From NCBI GenBank assembly GCA_032260385.1, contig JAVVEL010000011.1:18504-82503 (forward strand): a DNA stretch of 64,000 bases. The letters are read 5' to 3'. Below, piece after piece: positions 17,799-26,631 of the stretch. A program made the translations under genes and the position numbers. The notes beneath the pieces are model-generated. The model worked only from the letters and a program-made list of their open reading frames with translations. It searched no databases and was not told the DNA's origin. This DNA comes from UBA9300 sp032260385. GTDB lineage: Bacteria > Bacteroidota > Bacteroidia > Bacteroidales > VadinHA17. Position 1 is the stretch's first letter; the number at the start of each line of letters is the position of its first letter.

Positions 17799-17888
17799 AG
17801 TATGTCTTTCGTACTTAACAAATGCCTTTTCGTCCCTTAAACTTTATTAAAGGTAACAAAATTGTGTGTACCATGAATGCCGTAAGCC

Positions 17889-17990
17889 TTATTTAAAGCC
17901 AAATGTATAGGTATATTTCAGCAAAAGTGTACGCTTGCTGCTTCTCATACTGAAATAATCCCCCTGCCTGCCCATGTCATTGAGTAATAA
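17889..17990 (-). pseudogene. Relic of an outer-membrane beta-barrel C-terminus
   Basis: In the 409-bp gap between the oxidoreductase and the PspC gene, the minus strand can be read toward a TAA at 17889-17891 as ...GRQGDYFSMRSSKRTLLLKY and then TYTFGFK. Alternating aromatic/hydrophobic residues and a terminal Tyr-Thr-Phe-Gly-Phe-Lys are typical of the last strand of Bacteroidota TonB-dependent or carboxypeptidase-regulated outer-membrane barrels. There is no start or upstream barrel sequence; the frame closes a few codons further upstream (TGA near 18034). It is most simply a leftover of a deleted receptor gene. A chance ORF is possible. Confidence 0.45.
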
Positions 17991-18062
17991 ACTCCGAAAT
18001 GAAAGGCAAGTTATACCAGAATGAGAATAGAATCAATATAAATAAGCCTCTGCGTTGATCAT

Positions 18063-18074
18063 CTAACATGTTAG
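18063..18074. promoter_or_regulatory. Perfect 12-bp palindrome upstream of PspC operon
   Basis: CTAACATGTTAG is a perfect inverted repeat about 60 bp upstream of the promoter-overlapping dyad. It could be a second regulator site for the PspC-PadR operon or chance in AT-rich DNA. Confidence 0.3.
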
Positions 18075-18124
18075 TATACAAAGCTTAGCCTGCCATCATT
18101 AAAATTTGAATAGGAATCATTTAG

Positions 18125-18143
18125 TACTATGTATTGCATAGTA
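18125..18143. promoter_or_regulatory. Operator candidate overlapping the -33 element
   Basis: TACTATG-TATTG-CATAGTA is a perfect 7-bp inverted repeat with a 5-nt centre. The centre holds the TTG of the -33 element, so a bound dimer would block the promoter. The operon encodes a PadR regulator, making autoregulation the simplest reading. Confidence 0.55.
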
Positions 18144-18165
18144 TTAATTTTTATATATATCTTTG
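18133..18165 (+). promoter_or_regulatory. Promoter of the PspC-PadR-PspC operon
   Basis: ATTG (18133-18136), 21 bp, TATCTTTG (18158-18165): a good match to the Bacteroidota TTTG/TAnnTTTG promoter. The start codon of the first gene is 43 nt beyond the -7 box. Confidence 0.65.
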
Positions 18166-18207
18166 TGCCTGACACTACATTGTTCTAAAAGGTATTATAT
18201 AAGAAAG

Positions 18208-18798
18208 ATGAAAATTACAGTTAGCATTAACATAGGCGGAATGGCGTTTCACATTGACGAAGATGCCTATACTGAATTGAAAATATACCTACGGAGCCTC
18301 GACAGGTATTTTGCTAAGGAGTCCGGTTCGGCTGAGATAATGGCTGATATTGAGGCCAGGATAGCCGAACTATTAAAATCTAAAATAAATGACTACAAGC
18401 AGGTGGTGACCTTACAGGATGTTAAGGAGGTGATAAATACCCTTGGCACACCTGAAGATATAAGTGATGACAGCGGAGCATCATCATCTGATAAATTCAG
18501 CAGCACGACGTATCACCGGATGTACCGCGACCCTGACAACAGGATTATTGCAGGGGTTTGTTCGGGTATGGCTGCATACTGGAGGATAGATCCCTGGATC
18601 ATGAGGGTTATCTTCATAGTAATAAGTTTACCGGGGGGGCTTGGTATACTTATATACGTAATACTGTGGATAGTACTGCCCGAAGCCAGAACAACGGCGC
18701 AGAAAATTGAGATGAAAGGAGATCCCGTAAACATTCACAACATTAAAGACTCCGTAAGGCAGGAATTCGATAATGTAAAAGAAAAAATGAACCTGTAA
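18208..18798 (+). CDS. PspC domain protein (small)
   Basis: Start set at ATG 18208 (MKITVSINIGG) because its N-terminus then aligns with that of the second PspC protein and lies downstream of the promoter; the longer frame would start inside the -7 box. The 196-aa product has an N-terminal soluble domain (ITVSINIGGMAFHIDEDAY) and a C-terminal PspC segment, MYRDPDNRIIAGVCSGMAAYWRIDPWIMRVIF, followed by a membrane helix ending IVLPEA. PspC proteins are inner-membrane stress sensors or envelope-maintenance proteins in other bacteria. It is 54 bp upstream of the PadR gene and shares the domain order of the large PspC downstream. Confidence 0.88.
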   Translation: MKITVSINIGGMAFHIDEDAYTELKIYLRSLDRYFAKESGSAEIMADIEARIAELLKSKINDYKQVVTLQDVKEVINTLGTPEDISDDSGASSSDKFSSTTYHRMYRDPDNRIIAGVCSGMAAYWRIDPWIMRVIFIVISLPGGLGILIYVILWIVLPEARTTAQKIEMKGDPVNIHNIKDSVRQEFDNVKEKMNL

Positions 18799-18852
18799 GA
18801 AACACCAGGACCTGGCATTCATAGATTGGGATAATAGTTAATATAAAATATC

Positions 18853-19179
18853 ATGAACGTTGAAAATAATAAAGCACAGATGCGGAAGGGAATACTTGAA
18901 TATTGCATTTTACTTGTAATATCGGGTAATTCCTGCTATGCCAGCGATATAATCAATAAGCTCAAAGAGGCCAAAGTAATAGTGGTTGAGGGTACTCTCT
19001 ACCCCCTTCTCACAAGGCAAAAAAATGCCGGGCTTCTGAGTTACCGCTGGGAGGAATCGTCCCAGGGACCACCCCGAAAATACTATGAACTGACCGAAAT
19101 GGGACGTGAATACCTTGCCGAACTGGATAAATCGTGGGATGAACTGGTTGAATCCGTAAAATTTATAAGAAAAAGTTAA
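18853..19179 (+). CDS. PadR family transcriptional regulator
   Basis: A 108-aa winged-helix protein. MRKGILEYCILLVISGNSCYASDIINKLKEAKVIVVEGTLYPLLTRQKNAGLLSYRW is the conserved PadR DNA-binding core, with EGTLYPLL as the recognition-helix signature, and GPPRKYYELTEMGREYL forms the wing; the C-terminal dimer helix is short. It sits between two PspC genes, an arrangement repeatedly seen in Bacteroidota. The likely target is the dyad over the promoter at 18125-18143. Confidence 0.93.
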   Translation: MNVENNKAQMRKGILEYCILLVISGNSCYASDIINKLKEAKVIVVEGTLYPLLTRQKNAGLLSYRWEESSQGPPRKYYELTEMGREYLAELDKSWDELVESVKFIRKS

Positions 19180-19198
19180 GAGCATATTGTAAAAGATT

Positions 19199-20722
19199 AT
19201 GTCAACAATGGAAAAATCGATAAAAATAAACATAGCGGGAGTAATTTTTCAGATTGATGAAGAAGCTTACGAATTGCTCCGGGATTACCTTCAATCTGTT
19301 ACCGGCAGGCTCAGCGGCATGCCCGGGGGGAGTGAAATGATAGATGACATTGAAGGCAGGATAGCCGAACTCTTCCAGTCAAAACCTTCATGGCAGACAG
19401 CCGTCATTTCAAAGGAGGAAGTTGAAGAGATGATATCAACGATGGGAAGTCCCGAGGACATTGCAGGAGACCTTGATTCAGAATATGCGGGAAGGCCATA
19501 TGCCGGAGAGGCCAAAAAACTGTATCGGAATACCGGCAATTCAATAATAGGGGGAGTGTGCAGCGGCCTTTCCGATTATACTGGCATTGACGCCGTCTGG
19601 ATAAGGGTGATCTTTGTTCTGTTAACCCTCTTCTACCTGACAGGCGCCCTTGTATATGTCATTTTATGGATAGTCCTTCCCGGAAGCGGCACTTCAGCAA
19701 ATTACAGGAAGAGAGTAGGCAGCGAAATTACTGCCGGGTCTGACCGGGCAGGCATTAAAACAAACGACGGGGCATCAGCTGTGGGCAATGCGATTAATGA
19801 AGTATTCAGGGCAATAGGTAAATTTTTTGTTATCCTTTTCAGGGTGATCCTGGCTATAATCGGGGTTTCTTTCATAATAGCCGGTTTCAGCACCCTGTTC
19901 AGTTTTCTCTTTCTTTCAGTTTTCCACACAACATTCCTGGTGCCTTCAGTATTTGACGGATCGATATTCTACCTTCCTGATTTCTTATATTTCATAGCCG
20001 ACCCCTCCCTGTCAGTCTGGCTGGCTATACTGACCGGTCTTGTTGTGGGACTGCCCCTGCTGGCTTTGATATACTGGGGTATCAGAATGGTATTCCAGTT
20101 CAGGACAAAAGACCTGGTCCTTAACCTCACAATGCTTATTATCTGGATACTGAGCTGTGTAGCCCTGTCGATTGTTGCCTTTACCCAGGGTATAAGCTTT
20201 TCAGATACTCACAGGACCGTCCAGGAATTATCATTACCCGCGAGTGATACCCTGCTTGTAAGATTAGATGAGAGGGTTTCTTCCTTAGAATACCAGAGAG
20301 CGGTTCATCTTCCCTTCGAACCTCGTGATATGTACCTGGATGAAAAGAAAGACATCATTTATGTGAGCCCTGAGCTGAACATTTACCCCACAGATGATGA
20401 CCCACATATGCAGATAGTTAAATACTCCAGCGGGCATTCACGCTCCGATGCCATAAGCAAGGCAGAAAAATTGATTTATGACGTCAATATTCAGGACAAT
20501 ACCATCCGTCTGGATGAATATTTCACCCTGCCTCCCGGTAGGAGATGGTCAGGGGCATTTATAAAGATAAGACTTTATATCCCTGATAATATGATAGTTC
20601 ATTTTGAGGAAGACCTTGAGATCCTTATGCATGATGATTACTTCGGATGCGGAGTATATGCATGGGAAGCCGGGGATAAATACTGGAAGATGACAGAAGG
20701 TAAGCTTGAAGATACTGATTAA
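19199..20722 (+). CDS. PspC domain protein (large, multi-pass)
   Basis: A 507-aa protein with the N-terminal domain shared with the small PspC (IKINIAGVIFQIDEEAYELL), then the PspC module LYRNTGNSIIGGVCSGLSDYTGIDAVWIRVIF with membrane helix LVYVILWIVLP (~residues 100-160). Three more hydrophobic segments follow (~residues 205-245, 270-300 and 308-340), and a ~165-residue soluble C-terminus, probably periplasmic, completes it. It is the last gene of the operon and is closed by a strong terminator. A second ATG nine bases downstream (19208) is an alternative start. The role in envelope stress is inferred from the family. Confidence 0.88.
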   Translation: MSTMEKSIKINIAGVIFQIDEEAYELLRDYLQSVTGRLSGMPGGSEMIDDIEGRIAELFQSKPSWQTAVISKEEVEEMISTMGSPEDIAGDLDSEYAGRPYAGEAKKLYRNTGNSIIGGVCSGLSDYTGIDAVWIRVIFVLLTLFYLTGALVYVILWIVLPGSGTSANYRKRVGSEITAGSDRAGIKTNDGASAVGNAINEVFRAIGKFFVILFRVILAIIGVSFIIAGFSTLFSFLFLSVFHTTFLVPSVFDGSIFYLPDFLYFIADPSLSVWLAILTGLVVGLPLLALIYWGIRMVFQFRTKDLVLNLTMLIIWILSCVALSIVAFTQGISFSDTHRTVQELSLPASDTLLVRLDERVSSLEYQRAVHLPFEPRDMYLDEKKDIIYVSPELNIYPTDDDPHMQIVKYSSGHSRSDAISKAEKLIYDVNIQDNTIRLDEYFTLPPGRRWSGAFIKIRLYIPDNMIVHFEEDLEILMHDDYFGCGVYAWEAGDKYWKMTEGKLEDTD

Positions 20723-20759
20723 TACCTGGTTTATACCTGACACGTTAAACCTTTCCTGA

Positions 20760-20790
20760 TGGCGTGGGGCTGGGCCTCACGCCATTTTTT
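20760..20790 (+). terminator. Rho-independent terminator between convergent genes
   Basis: An 11-bp stem (20760-20770 with 20774-20784, one G-T pair) with a TGG loop followed by six T residues. The beta-barrel gene on the other strand ends at 20793, and the hairpin can serve both directions. Confidence 0.85.
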
Positions 20791-20792
20791 AC

Positions 20793-21755
20793 TTACCTAA
20801 GCATAAAGAAATAGCCCACCGAAAAACTGATCACCGGAACGTTATCGAAGGTATAATCAGGATCGATCGACCTGTTTATATTATAGATATATGCTACTTC
20901 AACATCGAAGTCGCCTATCGAAAACTCGAGGGGAAGGCTCAACTGTGTGTTCATCAGCCCGAACCTGTCTTCATACACCAGCTCCGCTGACCCTGGTGAC
21001 TGCATACTGTCGTCTAAGTAGCTGTATCTGTCAGATTCTACCGCCTCCGAGCCAAAGTAAAAAGATATCTCGGGTAAGATCCTGAATTTTGCCTTGCTGC
21101 CAATTTTAAACAGGGTGAAATTACCATACAGATCTGCTGACACCTTTGAACCATATTCGCTGCCCATAAGCAATGAATAGTCTAGCCTGGTGCCAACCGG
21201 TCCGGCTTTCAGGCTTATCCCGGCACCTGCCGAGCCAGTATAGACAGGCTCAAATTTACTGTCGTTAATATTATAAAAATACCTGTTATAGGAAATTCTG
21301 TACCTCAGCCATTTGTTCTTTTTCAATCCATTGCTGTAGCCTGCCGTTACAATTGTAGACCTGTAGGAAGGATCCATCTGGCTGTACCAGGCTCCTGAGA
21401 CACCAATATTAAAACCAAGGGAATTGATATAAAACAGCTGGCCTGCCATGTTATACTGGTCTGTACCTATCTCACGGCCTGCATATGTAGTTTTGTTGTC
21501 ATATCCCATCCTTGCATAAAGAAAATGATGAGTCCTGTTCATCTCAGCGAGCATAAGCAAAATCTCTTCATCCTTACTGAAGAACATTGAATCAAGTATT
21601 GCATCTATCTTATCCTCCTGGGCCGACAGGTAGAAACTAGCCGGCAGCAAGACTGTCATCAGGGCAAGTCTAAATAATATATTTCTGTATTTTATTTTCA
21701 CTTCAATCTTTTTTAATAAAAACCCGGGATGTTTATTGTCATCCCGGGAATTCAA
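20793..21755 (-). CDS. Outer-membrane beta-barrel protein of unknown function
   Basis: A 320-aa protein with a long positively charged leader followed by a signal peptide ending near YLSAQ. The mature part alternates polar and aromatic residues in strands (for example YNMAGQLFYINSLGFNIGV, RISYNRYFYNI, TLFKIGSKAKFRILPEISFYFG) and ends in VISFSVGYFFMLR, which is typical of an outer-membrane barrel terminus. I do not recognise the family. The start could be the ATG at 21755 or a GTG at 21701, which would give a shorter leader. The gene begins 16 bp after the stop of the upstream secreted coiled-coil gene, so the two are likely co-transcribed. Confidence 0.65.
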   Translation of the reverse strand: MNSRDDNKHPGFLLKKIEVKIKYRNILFRLALMTVLLPASFYLSAQEDKIDAILDSMFFSKDEEILLMLAEMNRTHHFLYARMGYDNKTTYAGREIGTDQYNMAGQLFYINSLGFNIGVSGAWYSQMDPSYRSTIVTAGYSNGLKKNKWLRYRISYNRYFYNINDSKFEPVYTGSAGAGISLKAGPVGTRLDYSLLMGSEYGSKVSADLYGNFTLFKIGSKAKFRILPEISFYFGSEAVESDRYSYLDDSMQSPGSAELVYEDRFGLMNTQLSLPLEFSIGDFDVEVAYIYNINRSIDPDYTFDNVPVISFSVGYFFMLR

Positions 21756-21771
21756 GAATACAAACTACACC

Positions 21772-22275
21772 TTAGAACCCGTTTCCGTTACCTTTTCCTT
21801 TTCTGCTTCCACCTTCACCAATGCTGTTTTTCACTTCTTTGCGATGCTCATTTCTCTGCTGCTGTGCCATTTCGCCACGCATTTCCCTTCTCTGTTCTTT
21901 TATCCCTTCCAGGTTACAATCAAGCAAGGCCAGTTGTTCTTCGGTAAGAGTTTCCTTGAGTGCCTCCATTCTTTCCCGCATGCTTAACTCGGTATTCTCA
22001 AGAATTGCAAGCTGCTCTTCACTAAGACTTGCCTTGAACTCGTCCCTGAGCATTTTGGCGTTCTGCCTCATCTCCTGGATCATAGCCTGCTGTTGTTCAT
22101 TCACCCTGTACCTGTTCTGTTCTTTACTCTGCTCCTTAACGGCAGTGGATACCTGGTCCCTTTTCCTTATCTGCTCTTTTGCTTTTGTGGCTTCTTCAGT
22201 TTGTGCCGTCACTGTGCTACCTGCAAAAATTACTACGGCTGCTATTGCTAAAAATGTTTTAAAATAAGCTTTCAT
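21772..22275 (-). CDS. Secreted coiled-coil protein, LTxxQ/Spy-like
   Basis: A 167-aa protein with a cleavable signal peptide (MKAYFKTFLA...TVTAQ) and a mature part that is almost entirely charged helix rich in Glu, Lys, Arg and Gln. The phrases LSEEQLAILEN and LTEEQLALLDC echo the LTxxQ repeats of CpxP/Spy-type periplasmic chaperones. The C-terminus ends in a Gly/Lys tail. Function is inferred only from this resemblance. It is upstream of the beta-barrel gene in the same orientation, so it may help in barrel folding or envelope stress. Confidence 0.6.
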   Translation of the reverse strand: MKAYFKTFLAIAAVVIFAGSTVTAQTEEATKAKEQIRKRDQVSTAVKEQSKEQNRYRVNEQQQAMIQEMRQNAKMLRDEFKASLSEEQLAILENTELSMRERMEALKETLTEEQLALLDCNLEGIKEQRREMRGEMAQQQRNEHRKEVKNSIGEGGSRKGKGNGNGF

Positions 22276-22467
22276 GGTATTCTGTTTTAATTATTAATAT
22301 TCGTGGCAATTCCCTTTACTTTCTTGCCTTTCTTCATTGATATACCGAATTGCTTCAAGCCCACCCTACCACTGATGTGTGATTTTTTATAAAAATTTTT
22401 ACTGTGCATCCTAACATACAGCAAATAAAAGGTTTAACTTGTTCAGGGTTTGAGGGTTTATGTGGCT

Positions 22468-25002
22468 TTAAAAAGACAAATTGAGGAAGAGGGTCAGGGT
22501 CCGGGGCACTGCTTCAGCGTGCAAATCAATGGTTTCAGTATCGTCTGTGGGTATACGAACAAAATTGGAATACTTGATGTTCTCGGTATTGAAAACATTG
22601 AGCAGGGATAGGCCTGCATCAAGCGTATAGCTGTTACGGGAAAGTTTAAATACCAGGGCCATGTCAAGGCGGCTGTAATCATAATCATCAGTCTGAACCT
22701 CATCTGTTGTGCCAGGGTCGGGAAAACCCGAGCCGTAGACATAATTTGCGGAAATATAAGCCGGACGGAGATTAAGTATCCCGGCCAGCTTTATCTCATG
22801 TCGCTGGTCATGAAGAGCCCTCCTGTATTCATCGTCCATGAAATAGGGGAAAGCTTCCTCAGTCTTGCTCAATGAATATGAAATCCAGGCAGAATGGCCC
22901 CTGTAATCCTTCTTGAAGAAGAGGTCAAGCCCCCTGGACCGGGAATCGCCGCTGTATATTGTTCTTTCGCTCAGTGTCTCAACATACCTGCTTATTCCAT
23001 CTGTTTTCTTATAATAAGCCTCAAGACTGACAAGAAAATTATTATGAGACCATGACAATCCAGATACATAGTGGCGGGCATTTAAAACCGGGATGTCCTC
23101 ATTGTCGCAAACTACCCAGAGGTAATAATAATTGCCATACTCATCTATGACAGGGCTCCGTGTAATAAACTGATTATAGATACCCCAGGCCGAATTTATT
23201 TTCAGCCTGTCATTCACACGCAGGGTTGCTGACAACCTGGGTTGAAGATAGACTTTTCCCAGTGCCACGGGATAATCAAGACGCAGACCCGTCTTCAGTG
23301 TCAGTTTCTTCATTACAGTAAAAATGCCGTTGAAATAGCTGTTTGGCAGCAGTATACTGTTACTTGTATTTAAATTCCCTGTTAGTCCTGTCTCTCCAAG
23401 GCTAACACTTTCATTGTGTTTTATCTGGTTCCTTAATATTCCTGCTCCAAATTCAATTTCATGATTTTTACCGGGCCGGAGGCGGTTATCAATCCTGGCA
23501 TTTAATTCACTAATGTCAGAGTCCCTGTCCCTGATCATATCAATAATCACCCGGTCCATCTGACCCCTTATTAGTTGCCTTACTTCACTGCTCCTGTTAT
23601 TCAGATACGAGTAGGCAAGTGTAAGATTGCTTACTCCCCCTTCCCTCCATTTTTTCCCGTAAAACAATGAAGCTCCCTGCTGCAGGTTCTTTTCATCAAG
23701 CTCATTGAATAAATACTGGTTAAGTTGTTCCTCCTCAACCGAATAGGAGAAGTTATCTGCCCCGGCAAAGAGGCTCATATAGTAATTGTCTCCATTATCA
23801 CCTGTTCCTGACACTTTCAGATTCATATCCCTGAAAAGGTAATCGGGATACACATTCACATCCACATTGGAGCCTGAACCCGGTTTTCTTGATTTTGTAC
23901 TGAACAGACTCAGGTTAGTGGAATTATACAGGTCATAGTATGTATGCCTGAAACCTGCAACCACCGATGCCTTATTCAGCAGGGGCACACTTGCCAGGGC
24001 ATTAAGCGTCATATTATTGATGCTCAGGTTAAGTCCGGGCTTATTCCTGTTTCCGTCCACACCTGTTATATCAACTATCCCGCCTACCCTTTCACCGTAT
24101 TCCGGGCCAAATCCACCCTTCATTACCTTAATGTCTTTCGCTATATAAGGATTCACGGAACTTATATTATCATTATAATTCCTCAGACCGAATATCGTAA
24201 AACCATCATACCTGACCTGGCTGTGTCCTTCATAACTGCCCCAGATTATCATGTCGCCTGATTGCTCGCCTGCGGCCAGGATTCCGGGCTGAAGGCGCAG
24301 GAGGTTAAACACCGAATTGTCGCCGTTTCCCGGAAGGTAAGAACTTATCTGATGGTTAAGCCTCAGGACACCCGGGCTTGCACCGGCCTGGATTGATTTT
24401 TCTACCTGGTATTGTTTTATCACTATTTCTTCAATCTCGATATTCGACGGTTTAAGTTTTATTACCCTGTTTATGCCATGATTTAATGTGGTGTCAAGCA
24501 CATAATAAGCCAGGTAGGATATTTTGATTGCGAAAACACTGTCGCTTACCGATGAATATGAAAAATTACCCTTGAAATCGGTAACAATCCATTTCCCGTT
24601 TATTGATACATGTGAAAAAGGAAGGGCTTCAGATGTATACCTGTCGACCACCCTTCCTGTTAATATATATTTTTGTTTTATTTCTTCAGCCCTGTCTTTT
24701 TGAGCCGGGTAAATCAGGTAAGTACTACCTTTTTTTTCAAATTCATAGCCTGTGCCCTGGAGGAGGAAATGGAGCATCTCATCATAAGAACTAAAAGAAC
24801 TGTCAACCTTCACCTTATATTTTGACAGTTCCCTGTCATCAAATGACAGCTCAATATTATAAGTATCCCTCAACCTTGTAAGGGCAGTGTTGAGAGCTTC
24901 ATTGTCAAACTCTGCCTTTATTTCCTGTCCGTACAATGGTATAAAGGAACAACTGATTATCAGGGATATCAGTAATGCCCTTATTGTTGATTCAATTTGC
25001 AT
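22468..25002 (-). CDS. TonB-dependent receptor with STN domain (FecA-like)
   Basis: An 844-aa outer-membrane receptor. After the signal peptide come an STN domain (residues ~28-100, EIKAEFDNEALNTALTRLRDTYNIELSFDD), a carboxypeptidase-regulatory-like beta-sandwich (TGRVVDRYTSEALPFSHVSING), a plug with RVGGIVDITG, then a barrel ending in LTLFLNLSF with terminal Phe. The STN domain indicates signalling to the FecR/sigma pair, with which the gene overlaps by 11 bp. No SusD-type partner lies nearby, so the substrate is more likely a siderophore, vitamin or small ligand than a glycan, but this is inference. Confidence 0.9.
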   Translation of the reverse strand: MQIESTIRALLISLIISCSFIPLYGQEIKAEFDNEALNTALTRLRDTYNIELSFDDRELSKYKVKVDSSFSSYDEMLHFLLQGTGYEFEKKGSTYLIYPAQKDRAEEIKQKYILTGRVVDRYTSEALPFSHVSINGKWIVTDFKGNFSYSSVSDSVFAIKISYLAYYVLDTTLNHGINRVIKLKPSNIEIEEIVIKQYQVEKSIQAGASPGVLRLNHQISSYLPGNGDNSVFNLLRLQPGILAAGEQSGDMIIWGSYEGHSQVRYDGFTIFGLRNYNDNISSVNPYIAKDIKVMKGGFGPEYGERVGGIVDITGVDGNRNKPGLNLSINNMTLNALASVPLLNKASVVAGFRHTYYDLYNSTNLSLFSTKSRKPGSGSNVDVNVYPDYLFRDMNLKVSGTGDNGDNYYMSLFAGADNFSYSVEEEQLNQYLFNELDEKNLQQGASLFYGKKWREGGVSNLTLAYSYLNNRSSEVRQLIRGQMDRVIIDMIRDRDSDISELNARIDNRLRPGKNHEIEFGAGILRNQIKHNESVSLGETGLTGNLNTSNSILLPNSYFNGIFTVMKKLTLKTGLRLDYPVALGKVYLQPRLSATLRVNDRLKINSAWGIYNQFITRSPVIDEYGNYYYLWVVCDNEDIPVLNARHYVSGLSWSHNNFLVSLEAYYKKTDGISRYVETLSERTIYSGDSRSRGLDLFFKKDYRGHSAWISYSLSKTEEAFPYFMDDEYRRALHDQRHEIKLAGILNLRPAYISANYVYGSGFPDPGTTDEVQTDDYDYSRLDMALVFKLSRNSYTLDAGLSLLNVFNTENIKYSNFVRIPTDDTETIDLHAEAVPRTLTLFLNLSF

Positions 25003-25870
25003 TAATCACTACCCGGTAGGTATTTTTTCCTTCTCTAACAAAATCAATACCAAATGCCTTACATACCAGGTTCATTACCTCATTTACATCCTGTTCCTTG
25101 CTGAAATTACCGGTATATATAAGGTCCAGCTTATCAGTTCCATCAATTATAATTCCGTATTGTCTTGCTATTTCATCAAAGACCCTTGTCAAGGGGGTGG
25201 AGGTAAATCTGAAATACCCGTTTCTCCAGTCGCGGTCTGACGATGCAGAAGGTTCTTCCCTCAAAGCCGGTTCTCCCTTACTGTCGATAATTACTTTCTG
25301 GTCTGGTTCCAGTATAACTTCTTTACCTGACAGGGCAGATCCGACCTTCACCCTTCCTGTAAAGCAACTTACCTCGTAAGCTCCGTTGCGCGAATAAATA
25401 TTAAAGCTGGTGCCCAGAACGCTTGTGGTTCCCGGTTCTGAAATCACCGTGAATTCACTTCCGCTGCTAACTTCGAAATAAGCTTCACCTTCTACCCTTA
25501 ATTCTCTCCTGAATGTCCACCAGAGTGGTTTATATTTTACAATTGTTTCGGCATTCAAAACCACTTCAGAGCCTTTTGGCAATAAGAGGTTTGCCATCTC
25601 CCCCGGGCCTGTGCGTAAGGTCTTTGAATAAAAGCCCACAAAGAATGCAGTCCCAACCAGGAGTAAAATAAGTGCGGCAGCACTCAGCCTTATGACATAT
25701 GAGCTCAACGAAATTTTCCTGGCAACAGGCCGCACGTCCATATGTGCCTGCATGTTCTCCCACACCTCATCCCTGCTCTTTTCCCAGGGTATCCTCGATT
25801 GTGGCAGCCTGTCAAGCACATCCGGTTTCCGGAAACTGCTATTGTCCTTATTTATCCCGTTCTTTTTCAT
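24992..25870 (-). CDS. FecR family anti-sigma/sigma-regulator
   Basis: A 292-aa protein with a short cytosolic N-terminus, one membrane helix near residues 50-71 (SAAALILLLVGTAFFVGFY), and a periplasmic FecR beta domain with the phrases GSEVVLNAET, VEGEAYFEV and LGTSFNIYSRNGAYEVSCFTGRVKV. Its C-terminus (LTRVFDEIARQYGIIIDG...) is the DUF4974 STN-like domain that receives the signal from the receptor. It overlaps the sigma factor gene by 4 bp and the receptor gene by 11 bp, forming the standard sigma/FecR/FecA relay. Confidence 0.93.
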   Translation of the reverse strand: MKKNGINKDNSSFRKPDVLDRLPQSRIPWEKSRDEVWENMQAHMDVRPVARKISLSSYVIRLSAAALILLLVGTAFFVGFYSKTLRTGPGEMANLLLPKGSEVVLNAETIVKYKPLWWTFRRELRVEGEAYFEVSSGSEFTVISEPGTTSVLGTSFNIYSRNGAYEVSCFTGRVKVGSALSGKEVILEPDQKVIIDSKGEPALREEPSASSDRDWRNGYFRFTSTPLTRVFDEIARQYGIIIDGTDKLDLIYTGNFSKEQDVNEVMNLVCKAFGIDFVREGKNTYRVVINAN

Positions 25871-26358
25871 CCTTTATAATCCAGTGCATCACGTAAAAAC
25901 GCCAGTGCTTTATTCATCCTTTTCTCAACTGCTTTTACACTTATATTCAATCTTTCTGCTATTTCACCGTATTTTAAACCTTCATTCCTGCTCATCAGGA
26001 AAACCGATCTCTGGTTCTCGGGAAGCGCAGCCAGCGAGCTTTCATATTTAGTGGTCAGCTCCTTAAGCTCAGCCATCTCTTCAGGGGATTCCTCCATGTA
26101 ATCAAGCTCTATAGAATTAACATATCTCTGCTCAAGCTCCATTCTCCTGTACCTGCTGATAAACAGGTCACCCGCCATCTTGTATAAAAGGCTTTTTATC
26201 TTTCCGTCCCTGATTTCAAATTTTTTCTCCCATACCTGCATAAAAACCTCCTGTGCTATATCAGTAGCCAGTTCAGTGTCGCCGCAACGGTAATAAATAT
26301 ATGACCTTATAGAGTCAAAATATTTATTAAACAAGCCTTTGAATTCTTCCCGTGTCAA
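25867..26358 (-). CDS. ECF RNA polymerase sigma factor (FecI-like)
   Basis: A 163-aa sigma-70 family member containing only region 2 (FNKYFDSIRSYIYYRCGDTELATDIAQEVFMQVWE, with the -10-binding helix) and region 4 (LPENQRSVFLMSRNEGLKYGEIAERLNISVKAVEKRMNKAL). This is the typical composition of group-IV factors in Bacteroidota. It leads the sigma/FecR/receptor unit on the minus strand. On the minus strand a TAGTTTTG box at 26423-26416 resembles a -7 element but no good -33 box accompanies it. Confidence 0.93.
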   Translation of the reverse strand: MTREEFKGLFNKYFDSIRSYIYYRCGDTELATDIAQEVFMQVWEKKFEIRDGKIKSLLYKMAGDLFISRYRRMELEQRYVNSIELDYMEESPEEMAELKELTTKYESSLAALPENQRSVFLMSRNEGLKYGEIAERLNISVKAVEKRMNKALAFLRDALDYKG

Positions 26359-26457
26359 ACTGTCAATTAACTTTTAGATTGTTTGAAATTAAGGGCACCG
26401 CTCTGATGTTTTCCTCAAAACTAATAAAACATTGGCAACTCATCATCCTCAGGTGCT

Positions 26458-26465
26458 TATTTTTG
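26458..26465 (+). promoter_or_regulatory. Possible -7 element for the esterase lipoprotein gene
   Basis: TATTTTTG fits TAnnTTTG exactly, with ATTGG about 22-23 bp upstream (slightly long spacer). A second weaker box, TATCTTTA, lies at 26586-26593 nearer the gene. Only one may be used. Confidence 0.35.
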
Positions 26466-26631
26466 TTTCAATAATTCAATCCAATAGTATACCGAATATG
26501 ATCAGTTTTACCCTACCCTCTTTTAAAAAAATACCGGACATGGCTATTCCCTATCTCAATTGCATTATGATTGATGCATTTTTACTATCTTTATTTTCAC
26601 CTTGAACTCAATTAATTAAAAGCCTATTGAA

